From Solen grandis (taxonomy: Eukaryota; Mollusca; Bivalvia; Adapedonta; Solenidae), in contig CM037782.1 of assembly GCA_021229015.1 (NCBI GenBank), forward strand, positions 45,263,040 to 45,327,039: a stretch of 64,000 nt of DNA. Direction: 5' to 3'. The position numbers and the translations under genes are program-made. Position 1 is the stretch's first letter; every line of letters begins with the position of its first letter. Shown here piece after piece: positions 11,060 to 22,829 of the stretch. Below the pieces are notes generated by a model that was given only the letters and a program-made list of their open reading frames with translations, had not been told where the DNA came from and ran no database searches.

Positions 11060-13370
11060 AACGTTTTGGCTACGAATGTCACATTTTGATAATTGTTCAT
11101 GAATTAAATGCCATGATATACTCAACTAATATAAGGGTTATATATTTTTTCAAACTTTATAATAAAATAATTTACAATTCGCAATATCCCCTTAAATTTA
11201 CATGCATTGAGTTTGATTGTGTTATTTCAGTGAATTTTTATTTTCATTTCATAACCATGACTGTGTAAAATGGTATTTTGCTTTATTATGCCAATAGTCT
11301 TGAATTGAGAAAAACAACTGTCCTTTTTTCCCTTTGCAAACTGCTATAATTCTGTTTTATAAGAGTTGGCAATGACTATGTAACGTCACTATCACTTAAT
11401 TATTTGCAATTAAGATCGTGATAAAACATTTCCTCTCATTTTTGATTATTTTTGCATAATTTGATGTTTTAGGAATATAACAGAATATCGGCTTTAAAAC
11501 AGCTCAATAAATGCCGTCTAGTATGGCATAAAAGGGTGAGGCGGTAGTGAATACCGGTTCCCATATGACAAAGCTATTGTCTGTGGGACTTTTAAACAAA
11601 GCAAGCAGACATATTAGCTTAAATGTTTGATATCCACCATAACTAGGGCAATCTCAGTCTACATTGAGAATCTAATTTTACAATATCGACTTTGAAAATG
11701 TATCATCTTCTAATTATTGACACTAATGAATAATATTGCTAAATTTATTCATGTAGAAAAACCGTATTAGTAATAATACTATGGTTAATTAAACTGTTTC
11801 ATAATATTTGACGTATTCTATACTATATCTATCTTTTACACTTTTAAATGTATTTTGCACATGACAAAACTTGTTCTATATATACATTTGTATCTAGCAT
11901 TTTGTGGTATACTTTTGTGTTAGGTCAAGGGCAGAATGCTTCCGATTTTGAACTTGCTAATATCAAGAATGAGGCCTCTATATCTACCGCTTGAATGGTC
12001 TCATTTAGCTTATACCAGCTTCATTGAAGGTTTGTTAAAAACGTTTACGGTAAGACATGATTTACAGCATGCTGATTAAAACACACTCCCAGAAAGTAAA
12101 CACACACTTTTCATGAATAAAACACTATTGTATAACTAACAGAAATCAACATATTTTGAATGCCGGTGTTTAATCCATAATTCAATATGAGTCAGTCTTA
12201 AATCGGTGCACAAACGGAATGTTTGTTTTACTGTGGAAAACAGACCATTGTGTGTGTGTTCAAGGTTGAACACGTAGCTTTGATTCAGGTAATGTGAAAA
12301 CAGCGATAAAAAATCATGAATACAAAACTGGATTATCTTTCGGATGCAGTTTCTAAGGTTGGAAGCACACCATCTGTTGTATAATGCACAACACCTCATA
12401 CCTCATTTACTCCCGACAGTTCCTCAGTATCGACAAGTCTATTAAAATGATCGATCCATCACAATGATTGACGTGTTTGCTGGAATTTCAATGGCGATTT
12501 ATTCAGGTATAGTTAATGGTGTCCATTGACTCATCTTGCGTCATTGTATTACATTTCCAATAAGAGATCGACGTTAAGTGATTCATTATAATTGATTAGT
12601 AATTTATTACCTATGAAATGTGTCGAGTGCGGGTTCTTATTCTGAACAGATTTCGAGTTGACTGGTTTTAGCTATTTACGTTAAACGGAATGTAACATCC
12701 GATCAGTGCTAAACAGGAAATTGCACCCTTTTTGCAATACGCATGATGTAATTTAGCTTCACCATTTTTATTGAAGATCAAAGAAAGGGTACAGTAATTC
12801 ATGTTCCGTTAAAATGAATCTCTGTACTGGGATCTATAGGAATGGTGTGCTATTTCTATAGCTGTATCAATTGAAAGAGAAAATATCAATATAACCTTTG
12901 TTCTGAATTGACAACGAGCGATATTTAATCTTTTTTCAAAGATGCTTATATATTTCGAAAGAGCAAGACAAATATATAAAAATATCTTTAAAACGTTGAT
13001 GTAACTAAAGTCAAAAACTCGGGTAAACGAAATAACTTATGATTCAGTTAAAATTAAAGCTGTCGTTTGTTTTATAATTTTAATTATCTAATAAGGTGCT
13101 ACTTTTTAGAAGCGAAAGCTTCTTAAGTCAGACAGTGGATTTTCTTCTTATAATCACATTACCGCCACTTATCCAGACATTCGCTTTGAAAATTAGTACC
13201 ACTGGTTGTAGAAGTCAACATTGCAGTTTTGATAAAAGTTAGATATATTGCAGGATTTTGAAAGCATTGGGTATAATTACAATTTTTGTGCAAATAAATT
13301 TAAAAGAAGCAAGTTTATAATTCAGTGTGTGTTCATCCACAGTTTTATTCATTAAACTACCTATAAATAG
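11060..13370. other. AT-rich stretch with no supported feature
   Basis: Nothing beyond short open frames and scattered homopolymer runs is visible. A few less AT-rich patches (12420-12560) show no gene or repeat structure I can identify. Confidence 0.5.
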
Positions 13371-13392
13371 CCTTATTTGCACTACAAATTTA

Positions 13393-13480
13393 AGGCTGCG
13401 GAATTAGCTCAATTGGTAAGAGCGTCGATCAGGATTTTGTTCTTGCAAGGGGTCGTTAGTTCTAGTCCAGCTAAGGCCGT
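13393..13480 (+). other. tRNA-like sequence (tRNA pseudogene or SINE head)
   Basis: The segment carries an A-box, 'tagctcaattggtaagagcg', and a B-box-like 'tagttctagtcc' at the spacing expected of a tRNA gene, and is followed by a run of T that could end RNA polymerase III transcription. The acceptor stem halves do not pair well and the anticodon arm is irregular. It is therefore more likely a tRNA-derived relic than a working tRNA gene. Confidence 0.45.
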
Positions 13481-14380
13481 TTTTTTTATCCATTTTTTAT
13501 ATTCTTGGATTATTTATTTAGATTTTTTAATTCTTTTTTTAAGCTTCCATTATTGTGCGTGTGTTAACCTTTTGATTTAAATCATAGACCACAGGACAAA
13601 CAAAATAGACCTCTATATAAGGAGAGGTCGATTTTTCTAATAAGAGGGTCCTGCGCATAAACAGGTTAGGTTATAAAGTCAAAACAGAAGAAATGAGAAG
13701 GGGACAGTATGTTTAATGTAAGCAGTCAATTGAAACATTTTGTTTTTAATCTTTTCTTGTTAGAGTCTCAAATGACTGTAGTGTCTCTAGTCGCATCTGT
13801 ATGTCACAACTCAGAAAGTACTTTAGGGATTGAGTTTATACTTTATACAATGATCAAACTTTACTTACCAAGAACAATAACTCTACCTTGCTTCATCTCT
13901 ATTACTTACTTGTATGGTGAAATTATGTTTTTCTAGAACATATTCTAAAAACTATTGAAGGCATGGATATCATTCCTTAAACATTGGAAGGATGTGAAGT
14001 GACAAATAACAATAACTTCATCTTGTCCCATTTTATTGCTTTTCTATTAAAATTATTTCTGTCTGCAGCAAATTCATGAACTATTAAAGTTGAGAGGATC
14101 AATACTAAGAACCACTATACCTTATCCATGTTTCTTTAAAAAACAGAGACCAATAATTAAAATGTTCTATTTTACCTGCTGTTTTAATAAGATTTAACTT
14201 CCCTGAATTATTACATGCATACCACAAAAAAAGAATCAAAGGGATTGACTTTATAATTAACACATTTTAACTTTCGCTTCTGACAGTGCTCTCAGTGCTT
14301 AGATTTAATCAAATAAGCGATTTTAATTCATCACCGCATGCTGATTATTTAAGGGATTTTAACTTTTTTTTAAATTTTGT

Positions 14381-14570
14381 TTTTAGGTTTAACGTCTCAC
14401 CGACAATAATTCATTTCTTTTGGATACACAAATTAGATAAATAACATACCAAGGCACAATATCCTGACACTGGACCAAACCGTCCTGCAAGTTAAACCCC
14501 AAGATCGAACTTTCGACCTCATGGTTACATGTCGGACGCTCTTAACCACTCGGCTACAGGGACCGGCCCC
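14381..14570 (-). mobile_element. tRNA-derived SINE with internal deletion, 'ggtggccgagtgg' family
   Basis: On the reverse strand the head reads 'ggtccctgtagccgagtgg', 'ttaagagcgtccg' and the B-box 'gttcgatctt'. The body is shortened to the 'cagtgtcaggata' block. The tail 'tattgtcggtgagacgttaaac' matches copies at 25604 and 62160. About 120 bp of the usual body is missing, which makes this an internally deleted but end-to-end copy. Confidence 0.8.
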
Positions 14571-14699
14571 TTGTTTTTTTATTTTTAAAAGTATTGAAAA
14601 AAAAATCATCATTGTGTTAAAAAGTGATACAAGTATGTATTGTCGCATCGAAACCTGATAAAAGCCCAATTTATGCCCAATATATTCCAGACGCAAATT

Positions 14700-16840
14700 A
14701 TTGTTCAAACCTATGAACTAACGTGAGCAGTATGAGATAAATTTCAAGAATATTTTCACAAACGACGTTAAGACTGTGTTAAAATACATGACTTTACAAA
14801 TAAGATCCAATTTCTACAAACGTAATATTGCGTATAAGATTAAATATACGATTACATCTGTCCGTACGACGGATTAATCTTAAATTTTGAGATATAATGC
14901 GCAGATGTTCACGAAGAAAGTGCAATAATTTAAGACCAACCATTTACTTGTAAGATTTATAGACCTAGCTAATTCATTTAAATGAAATGGGCATTAACAA
15001 TGTTTTATCATCTGATATCATTATTAATTTTACCGTTGGATGGATTTATTTCAAGCTTAAATGAATAATATATTATCACGTGCGGATGACAATTGCACAT
15101 AATATTCAAGCAATAAATTTAAATGTAATTGTGTTTCTTTGTTCTTGTCACGTATGCAAGTGGTGCCAGTGTTTAGTGCCAATGGTATCATTTAGGAACA
15201 ACTTTAATCAGCTTGTTTGTTTCGTGCCCGAAAGCTTTTCAGTAAATGTAAAAAATATACGTCTCAAACTGAATAATATAGTCATAATACACATTTATAA
15301 ATAAGTACATATGAGTCAAAATATGATAATTCAAGAAAGGGTGAAACGAAGAAAGAAAACAATGCAAACAATAGCCCTGCCCATTGTTTTTACGTTTACA
15401 AATAGCGAATATTGATTATTTGATAATGCAGTACTTCTAGACTACCCAGTACAAGTTCATGCGCCTCATTAAGTATTTTGAAATAAGACTGTAACAACCT
15501 TTTCTGTGAGGTAAATTGCTCTTTTTCTTTCACACGCAGGGAATTTGATCGATCAATTTATCTGGTTATGATCATTTGTTATTGTATTTATTAAGGAGAG
15601 GATTAGAGGAATTAATTGTATAATTTATAAAAGCATTAAGAATTAAGAAATATTGACTGAACAATCTACGATAAGCCTTTTTTTTTAATGAATAAAAAAA
15701 AAAAAAAAAAATAAAAGAAAGAGTATGAATAAAGAAATGCACGTTCATTAGTATATTTTTAACTTTGTATCCAGTACACAATTATGTCATATTTCGTATA
15801 AATGCAAAGCCACAGTCACCTTTAATATTGTATATTTTTGTCTATGTATTCCTTGATTTTACATCTGGTATGTTTTTGCGTATTTTTATGTATGAAATTG
15901 CTTCTCCTTTACATAGTTAATCAAATATAATCATAGTCTAATCTATACAATGTAATAGCATGAGTTACGTAAAACATATTCAGCTTTATATTTTTGCAGG
16001 TACCATATCTAAATCTATTTCGTTTTATGGCACATTAATCTCGAAATACTTTCTAAGTGATTTATCTGAAAATTTGCGTAGGACATCTAAAGTATTTCAT
16101 TGTGTAAGCATTCTTGTATAAATTAATGCTCCACTCTAATCGCATGCATTACTGATGCTGAAGAAAGGCAATTTTGCTAACTAATAAATTGAGAGGCTTG
16201 AATGAAATCAAATGTCTTAATCAATATTTCATTTTATGATTCACGTGTAATGAAGCAATTAAAGGAATAATATAAAGTATGAATTTATAACAGAAACAAC
16301 ATAACCGTGCTTGGAACCATGAGGTACTAGATGTGAAGGAATCCATCAAATTATTCCAGAGGGGGTCTAAGTACCGGCTCGAATTCCACCAGTATCGATA
16401 ATCGCAAAGTAATGTTCAAATTCTTAAATACGACAGAAACCTATTCCATCTTCTCTGTACGTAATTGTTCACGAACATGCCTACGTTGACATAGTGTTTC
16501 CTCCATAAATAACAATACTTGTAAGAAATGAAACATTTTGGAATGTTTATCAGAGAAACAAGAATGATAAAACTTAGATATTACGTAGCACTAAGTATTA
16601 TTGGTGGAATTCGATTCTTATAATGTAAAATGTATAAATGAATCACAGGTTGTAGTAGCTGTATCGTATATCTTAATATATCAGAATTAAAACCAGGCGC
16701 AATGTTTTCGATAATAAGAACTGTACTTGAGTGCGATGTTCCTGCTCAAACTCAGAGTGCGGGTTTTAAATTCGATGTTGATTCGAGTATGATATTTGAA
16801 TATTAGCCTTATATAATAGTATTTTTGAGAACCTTTGGAC
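14700..16840. other. AT-rich stretch with no supported feature
   Basis: I see only short low-complexity tracts, including an A-run near 15690-15710. No SINE, transposon or exon signal is good enough to report. Confidence 0.5.
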
Positions 16841-17146
16841 CTGGAATGTGGAAACGGAAATCCTCAAGAATATAGTATTCAGTACCCTGTTTAAGATTAA
16901 AGAAACAGCAGGAATATTGTTACTCCTCTGGGTCAGGCATTCGAAGTGGGTTTCAGAATTTTGCAATCGCTGCAAATTCTTAAATGTTGTCTGGGGCACT
17001 GCTTTATTTCGCTACTTTTTCCCTTCAACATCTTATTCTTTTCCTTCTGCGTTTTTTTTTCGACACATAATATGCAGTTTCCGAAACAAAAATAGTACGA
17101 TTGACTGGGCATACTCAGCACAAACGATTAAATCACATACCTACAG

Positions 17147-17223
17147 TAATTATGGAGCCATACAGCCGTCTGCGTCGTCGGGAACAGGAAATATCAAGGA
17201 ACTAGATCTTAAAAGGAAGGATT
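17147..17223 (+). CDS. Candidate exon, unknown gene
   Basis: A segment follows a possible acceptor, 'cacatacctacag', and ends at 'gtgagtc', a good donor. The open frame encodes NYGAIQPSASSGTGNIKELD followed by LKRKD, a complex, hydrophilic peptide without low-complexity bias. If the donor is unused, the frame stops five codons later (CESSN), giving a possible C-terminus. The polypyrimidine tract is poor. No family is recognised. Confidence 0.22.
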
Positions 17224-17723
17224 GTGAGTCATCAAACTGACCTTTACATTCTGCAGAAATATAACAACAGCTGATACCTTGAATTTGGACGCCATCAAAT
17301 AACACTGTTTGGGTCATCGTCGGACGCCCACGGCCAATTCAATCTGCCATCTCCATTCATCAACCGTGGGATTTCAACTAACGCGTTGATGTTCTAATGT
17401 GTTAACCATGAATATATTTAAGCCAATGGTAATGACGTTCATATTTTGATGTCCTCCATGTTGAGATAAGAACATGACAGGTGAATAATAAAGTATATAG
17501 ATTATTATAATACGAGTGTTCGGATATGTTAATGCAGGCCGGACAACGCTATCGTAATCCAATCGGATTACTATATCCGTTGTCGATCTAAATGACGACG
17601 AGAAACAACCTATGAATGATGTGTAGAGTTATAAGCAGCCATGAGTTATCCAATTATGTGGTTAGATGTAACTTGGTCAGATTATTACAGTTAAATCGAT
17701 AAAAAACATCTATAACAACTATA

Positions 17724-17823
17724 NNNNNNNNNNNNNNNNNNNNNNNNNNNNNNNNNNNNNNNNNNNNNNNNNNNNNNNNNNNNNNNNNNNNNNNNNNNNN
17801 NNNNNNNNNNNNNNNNNNNNNNN
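17724..17823. other. Assembly gap (100 N)
   Basis: Exactly 100 consecutive N occur. This is the conventional placeholder for a scaffold gap of unknown size, so distances across it are unreliable. Confidence 0.98.
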
Positions 17824-17942
17824 AAATGCATGTTGATTCTCTTTTCCTTTGAAACATGACTCAACACGATTTGGATCTTGAAAATAAAATCGAAATGGCC
17901 ATGAAGGTACAACTGCCGCATCTCGTGTACTTTTGTTGGATG

Positions 17943-18166
17943 GGGCCTGGTAGTCAACTTGTTAGGTGATTGACTTACAATCTTTTAGCACATCGCAACT
18001 GTGGATTCGAATCCCTCTTCGAGTACATCAGAGACCGTCCAGCTGAACTAAGGTAGATCAGTGTTCTACCCGAGGCTCAAGGACATCCCTTCACATTTAA
18101 TGAGTTGGATTCCGCGTTATGACTGAAATACTGTCGAAACAACGTTAAATTGCGATCAAACAAACA
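17943..18166 (+). mobile_element. tRNA-derived SINE, diverged
   Basis: The B-box-like 'ggattcgaatccctc' lies about 70 bp inside the left end. The right end reads 'gactgaaatactgtcgaaac', 'aacgttaaat', '(c)aaacaaacac', the tail of the large SINE family at 25604 and 62160. The middle block 'cagctgaactaaggtag' and 'gttctacccgaggc' differs from those copies, so this is a different subfamily sharing their 3' end. Confidence 0.7.
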
Positions 18167-18642
18167 CATATTTTATATTGAAATGCGCCATCACGAAAAT
18201 TATCTCTCATTCTCTATGAAGTGATAATGCGTCTGTTTTCGCAGCAAAATTATAAACTGCTATGGACTCGGGAATATTTAAAAACCTGTTCTTTGTCCAG
18301 CTTTCTTCTCTTTCAGATGAAATTGATAGTAATCCATTCGATATTAACACAAACATGCAAAACGAAGAGAAAACATATCTTCTTTCGTAGATGACATAAA
18401 ACACGATTTGAGGAACGGCATCAAACTGTTAAATGCCAAATATGAAACGTTTTCTGAAGTTTGAGAAATACGAAATGTGTAAAACGTGTATTATATCTTT
18501 GTCGATACAAAAACCCATACCACCATCGTAACATAGTTTTCATCGGTTAAACTTGCAAACTGTTCTCTTTCGAGGCCAAATGTGCATAATAAAAAAACAC
18601 CGCAGTCGCATGCGTCAATATAAAGAATAGGAAGCAACGCTC

Positions 18643-18807
18643 ATGACTTTAGAGCTGAAAGGTAATAAAGACAGTATTGAGCCTTGTGTACCACCCACAG
18701 TCAGGATGAAGTGCCCACTTCGACCTGTACAGCACGTTGTTGATACAAAATCTCTGAGCACCTCTGCTTGGCGTCAGCATTGTGCCGTTGCCACATTATT
18801 TACTTAG
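18643..18807 (+). CDS. Small open frame, 54 codons, unknown
   Basis: An ATG opens a 54-codon frame of balanced composition (MTLELKGNKDSIEPCVPP...) in a locally less AT-rich stretch. An in-frame stop lies just upstream. The part around 'ctgcttggcgtcagcat' closely matches the body of the SINEs at 25604 and 62160 ('ctgcttggcgctcagcat'), so some of this frame may derive from a decayed SINE. I would not call it a gene without expression data. Confidence 0.12.
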   Translation: MTLELKGNKDSIEPCVPPTVRMKCPLRPVQHVVDTKSLSTSAWRQHCAVATLFT

Positions 18808-18983
18808 TTATATATCGGATCATACGAGATAAATTCTTACATGCTTGATGTTTTATGTTCGTTTATATTGCGCCTAAGTGTACTCGCACGTTAAACGTTT
18901 TACGTAGCCGCTTGTCTTACTTCCGCGTGAAACATATGCATTATGCAAATGGTCTGAACACAATTCAGTTGGTGATGATCTGG

Positions 18984-19024
<41 letters not shown>
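18984..19024 (+). repeat. (ATCT)n microsatellite
   Basis: About ten perfect ATCT units are followed by a looser pyrimidine-rich stretch. This is an ordinary simple repeat. Confidence 0.95.
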
Positions 19025-19165
19025 CATTTGCTTGTCCGTCTATTTATCTATCATTCTTTTATATTTCTCTTTGTTTCGTATGTCTTTGTAAAAGCTAACT
19101 AAACTTTCTTATACAGATACTGCAGCAGCTGAATTAGCCCCGTTTTGTCATTGTCCTTGGTATTT

Positions 19166-19350
19166 ATAGGACGTTTTGGTCTTGTAATATCGAACCTGAC
19201 AGCGGATCCGAAGATTTTGGGTTCGAACCCCGTTGAAGGCAGTTTCGTGACCTTCCCAGGCGCAAAGTACTGGTCAAACCCAGGTGCCGTCGAGAGGGAT
19301 AGTATAAGTTGTAAAAGCCCGTTTCTCAATCGATGTAAAAAAACAACAAC
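19166..19350 (+). mobile_element. tRNA-derived SINE, 'ggatccgaag' head, 'aatcgatgtaaa' tail
   Basis: The head contains 'agcggatccgaagattttgg' and the B-box 'gggttcgaacccc'. The body carries 'ccaggcgcaaagtactgg'. The end is 'agtataagttgtaaaa' and 'aatcgatgtaaaaaaac'. Copies of the same head and body are at 35194-35345 (reverse), 40063-40250 and 38995-39162 (reverse). The tail is shared with the differently headed SINE at 10223-10448. Confidence 0.8.
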
Positions 19351-20249
19351 AGTTCTGTTCATTCACATCTTCTTTATTGCCATTGACACAACAACACAAT
19401 CCGTTGCCCTCAGCTTCTATCGCATAATTTATGACACAGGTCTTATTTTTTGAAGCGGCAACTTGTCCTTCTCAATCATTACTTGATAATATTTCATGTC
19501 ATTTTTTCTCAAGAGCGACAAACAAAGCAGTTTTGCCGCATGCTCGGGAGCTGTTATTCAACTGAACGTGATTCAACCCACACATCACACTGGTTTGAAT
19601 CAACGGCTATCAGTGCATGGCACACAGGGCAGTCCGATCACAGGCGACTTAATGCATTATATGACACAAATATTGTCATATCCGTTTCATCTGATTTAAT
19701 TATGTATTAGTCATCCCGCTGAACTATCCCAAGAAGAATGCATATTTATCCTTCCATTCAATATCGCGTAATGGTCGTTTTATCAATTAGAGCTAGAATT
19801 ATACCAATCGTGTTAGAAATCGTGTCTTCGTATTAACAACATCTCAATCTTGATAGTTTATTCAGTCTTATTATGTCTGATGATCACGCATATCAAACTT
19901 AAGCTTGCAGATATCTTATGTCACGCAGTACATACAAATACGGTATTTTTCTTCATAGGTGTCCTGGCATTTAAGTACACCTTTATATATTTAATACATC
20001 AAACACAGTGCATAATCAACATTAGAAAAGAAGTTCAACTTGAGCATATACAGCTCGTCTTATTTATACATATTTAATACAAACATCAATTCCACTATAC
20101 TGATTTTATAAAATCTATGAGTACATGTCACGAGCAGTGTGAGTGGTTTCGAACATGATACCGAATATAGTTAATTTAAATATATACGGCCTAGCAAATA
20201 CACGTAAGAATTATGAAGTGTAAGTTAGCATAACAAGTAACTGGTGTTG

Positions 20250-20510
20250 CACCAACACATTAGTACCCTACCGGTGAGGTGCATAACTTTCCGTTACCAC
20301 AGCAACCAGAATTTAAGTCCGAGAAAAAAACCACAAACTGACGTGCAGATTCTCCATACAGCCATTTATTGATATACTAAGTTTCATATTATCTTAAACG
20401 GTTTTTAAGTTATCGCGGGACCCAGATATCCGGATGGGCAGAAGGAACGACAGACGGAGGGCAAACCTATAATCCCTTTCAGTGTAAACACCTGTAGGGG
20501 ACTAATAAAT
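20250..20510 (+). repeat. Interspersed repeat ending in a 'tccct...agggga' hairpin
   Basis: The segment runs from 'gtgaggtgcataactttcc' through 'ggacagacgg'-like purine-rich sequence ('acgacagacggagggcaaac') to 'taatccctttcag...ctgtaggggactaataa'. The last block can fold back on itself. From memory this is a familiar molluscan repeat pattern. No coding frame is present. Confidence 0.55.
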
Positions 20511-20727
20511 TCGAAAGATTTAGTAGAAATTATTTAATACATTTTAGATATATCAAAACAGAAAATGCAACGGACACGAGAGACATAGTCAAAGAGGGAG
20601 AGATATGAAAAAACGTTTGCACGTTCAAACACTTTTTTTTACGAAAGTGGTAAGCAGATGTAGGCGGTACGGAATCATTTTCAAAGTATAAATCTGCTGA
20701 TTTTAGTTTGAAATAAAGAAAATTATT

Positions 20728-20746
20728 GGAGAAAGAGAGAGAGAGA
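20728..20746. repeat. Short (GA)n tract
   Basis: A brief run of gagagaga, an ordinary simple repeat. Confidence 0.7.
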
Positions 20747-20896
20747 ATTCGTTCGTAATGATTAGGCGCATACTAAAGCATCAAGATAACATGGACAGTC
20801 AATCGTGCAGTTAGACATTTCTAAAAACCCGTTACAAACAGGATGGTATGATTTCTATTAACATAAATTCCAATATTTATTGATACACCTGACATA

Positions 20897-20964
20897 TTAC
20901 ATTTAGAAACACATAAAATGAGCAACTGATTTACATTTAGAAACACATAAAATGAGCAACTGAT
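20897..20964 (+). repeat. Perfect 34-bp tandem duplication
   Basis: The 34-bp unit starting 'ttacatttagaaacacataa' occurs twice back to back without a mismatch. The lack of divergence implies a recent event or an assembly artefact. Confidence 0.95.
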
Positions 20965-21712
20965 GTTAACCTTGTGTATTTTGATACGCTGTTTCACTTT
21001 TAATGATGAAATCGTCGCATCGTGTGCATTTGATCATAGACCGAACATAAATCTAAAACGTGTTTTATAACTAGCAAGGGATATTACTTTAATTATTTGT
21101 TTGTGGAACCGTTGAAATAATGATATCAATATTTAATTCACCAAGTTTCTAACGCATTTGTGCATGTATGTATCATTTATTCATAAGTTAACATCGGCTG
21201 TTATCATTTCCAGATACAAGCAATGTTGTCGGGTTCATTTTCTCCACTCTATCACTATTTTATGTTTAAAAATTAAGCACTTTTTATTCCAGCACCCCGC
21301 CGATAAAAAAAATGTTTGCCAGGTAAATCAAACTTTTATACTTTTGAAGAAAGGAGAGTTCAACACAGTTTTTTCTCGTAGAGTAATATATAGGATATGT
21401 CTGTCAATTTTCGCTCACTGTCTCACATCGTCAGCTGGAGAAGGATTTGTGTAAGCTGATATCTAAGTTAAAATGTCCCTGAGACATGTTTACGTGCACT
21501 GTTGAGGAAGTAGTTATGTTAAAAGAGAGGATGCTCACTTTTAAACCATTATGCTTGTCTGGCAATTTCCATAATACATGAGTGACTATAATTCAGTTTT
21601 CCCACATTTTGTTCAAGTGTGAATGTATACGTCAGCATGTGTTTTAAGAAGATAACTATTCATAAATTTTTTGCTGTTCGGTAGCTAGCTGGACACACCA
21701 ACATTGATTAAT

Positions 21713-22022
21713 ACCACTCTCGATGGCCGAGTTGTTAAAGTATCCGTCCCTTAACTAGGCAGTCATGAGTCGATCTCCGACCGCCACATACACAGTTATT
21801 AAAATGAAATACTGTCGAAGCGACGGTAAACTCAAATAGTCAAGTCAAGTCAGTTATTAAAATGGCACTAGTTAGTTACATCTATTTGTGCTCAGCATGT
21901 AGGATAGTTTTGGTGCTCTTTGGCCTAGTGTCAGGATGATGTTACTGAATGTGATATCATGGCACGTGTCAGTGAAATGACTGAAATAATACCGTGGGGA
22001 CGATAGGTCCAAACAAACAAAA
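21713..22022 (+). mobile_element. Rearranged tRNA-derived SINE (head-tail plus second body)
   Basis: The head 'tctcgatggccgagttg' with B-box-like 'gagtcgatctcc' is followed by 'cagttattaaaatg' and then abruptly by the tail 'aaatactgtcgaagcgacgg'. The string 'cagttattaaaatg' then recurs and the rest of a normal body follows ('ggcactag...gtgtcaggatgatg...gtgatatcatgg...cgtgtcag'), ending '(c)aaacaaacaaaac'. This is either an internal duplication-deletion at the shared 14-mer or one copy inserted in another. Confidence 0.7.
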
Positions 22023-22380
22023 CAGTCATTGTTGGCACTAGACCATCGCTTAGACTACAAGAGGAGTCCCAGGACTAGTCTGCCCTGTCAGAAAAATATG
22101 ACCGAATATGGAACTAAGCCACACACATTCGTGATATAAAAATCCAGTAGTCTCACGAGTAGATCCACTCCTCTAGAGATTGAAAAGAAAATGTAAATGG
22201 ACGCGAAAACCAAATTTATTGTGGCTGTTTTTCTTTCTCTGCGGATTGAGGCAAAAACAGAAACTGGGGTAGATCTCAGTTACTATAGGAACCCTGATCC
22301 CATGTTAAGGTATAAATCTTAAGTTTAAAAGGATGAAAAGAGTGCTTATTGTTAAATACTTTACCAAGGCAATCCTACAA

Positions 22381-22794
22381 TCAATAATATACAATCAGAT
22401 CCTTTGATATTTCCTCCAAGAGGTCTCTAGATTGACCCCACTTCGAGCAGACACACACAGATTTTAAGTGAAGATAGGGGAATATAATTATGTTATAAGT
22501 ATCATTATTTAGCTGTACTTGATCACTCACTTCAAATAAATCCGCTGTGATTACGATAAGTGCTCTAAAAAGAACCGCTGGCCTGTGGTGAAACATTAGT
22601 AATGGGAAAATTCTCTCTTTTTTCCCTCTGCAATAACACACTGCTAGATGATTGGGGATTAATGTATGTTTTTCCAGATCATATGAACCGGATACCCTGA
22701 TTAGTGGTACAGTATTAGCAAGAGTATTTGATCGTCGCCCTCCCCATGTTTCGATATCAGATGTTGAACCGATGCGGAACTGGTTTATTAGCAT
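22381..22794 (-). CDS. Longest open frame in the window, 137 codons, unknown; may enclose an exon
   Basis: The frame begins MLINQFRIGSTSDIETWGG. I recognise no domain, signal peptide or membrane segment. Within it, 22531-22582 on the reverse strand looks like a small exon: an upstream 'tactaat' branch-point-like motif and 'tttcaccacag' acceptor precede it, and a perfect 'gaa|gtgagt' donor follows. That exon would encode PAVLFRALIVITADLFE, acceptor phase 2, donor phase 0. Given base composition, one frame of this length by chance in 64 kb is unsurprising. Confidence 0.2.
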   Translation of the reverse strand: MLINQFRIGSTSDIETWGGRRSNTLANTVPLIRVSGSYDLEKHTLIPNHLAVCYCRGKKERIFPLLMFHHRPAVLFRALIVITADLFEVSDQVQLNNDTYNIIIFPYLHLKSVCVCSKWGQSRDLLEEISKDLIVYY

Positions 22795-22829
22795 CGTTTA
22801 TTGGAGCCCTCAAGTGTCTCAACTAAGTT

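Noticed and set aside
13393..13480. Functional tRNA gene
   Set aside because: A- and B-box-like sequence is present but the acceptor arms do not pair and the anticodon arm is irregular. Kept only as tRNA-like.
16848..17140. Upstream part of a 130-codon frame
   Set aside because: It lacks a true ATG at its start, and the upstream half looks random. Only the short distal part was kept as an exon candidate.
19099..19453. Open frames on both strands around 19.1-19.45 kb
   Set aside because: They translate the SINE at 19166-19350. SINEs of this type encode no protein.
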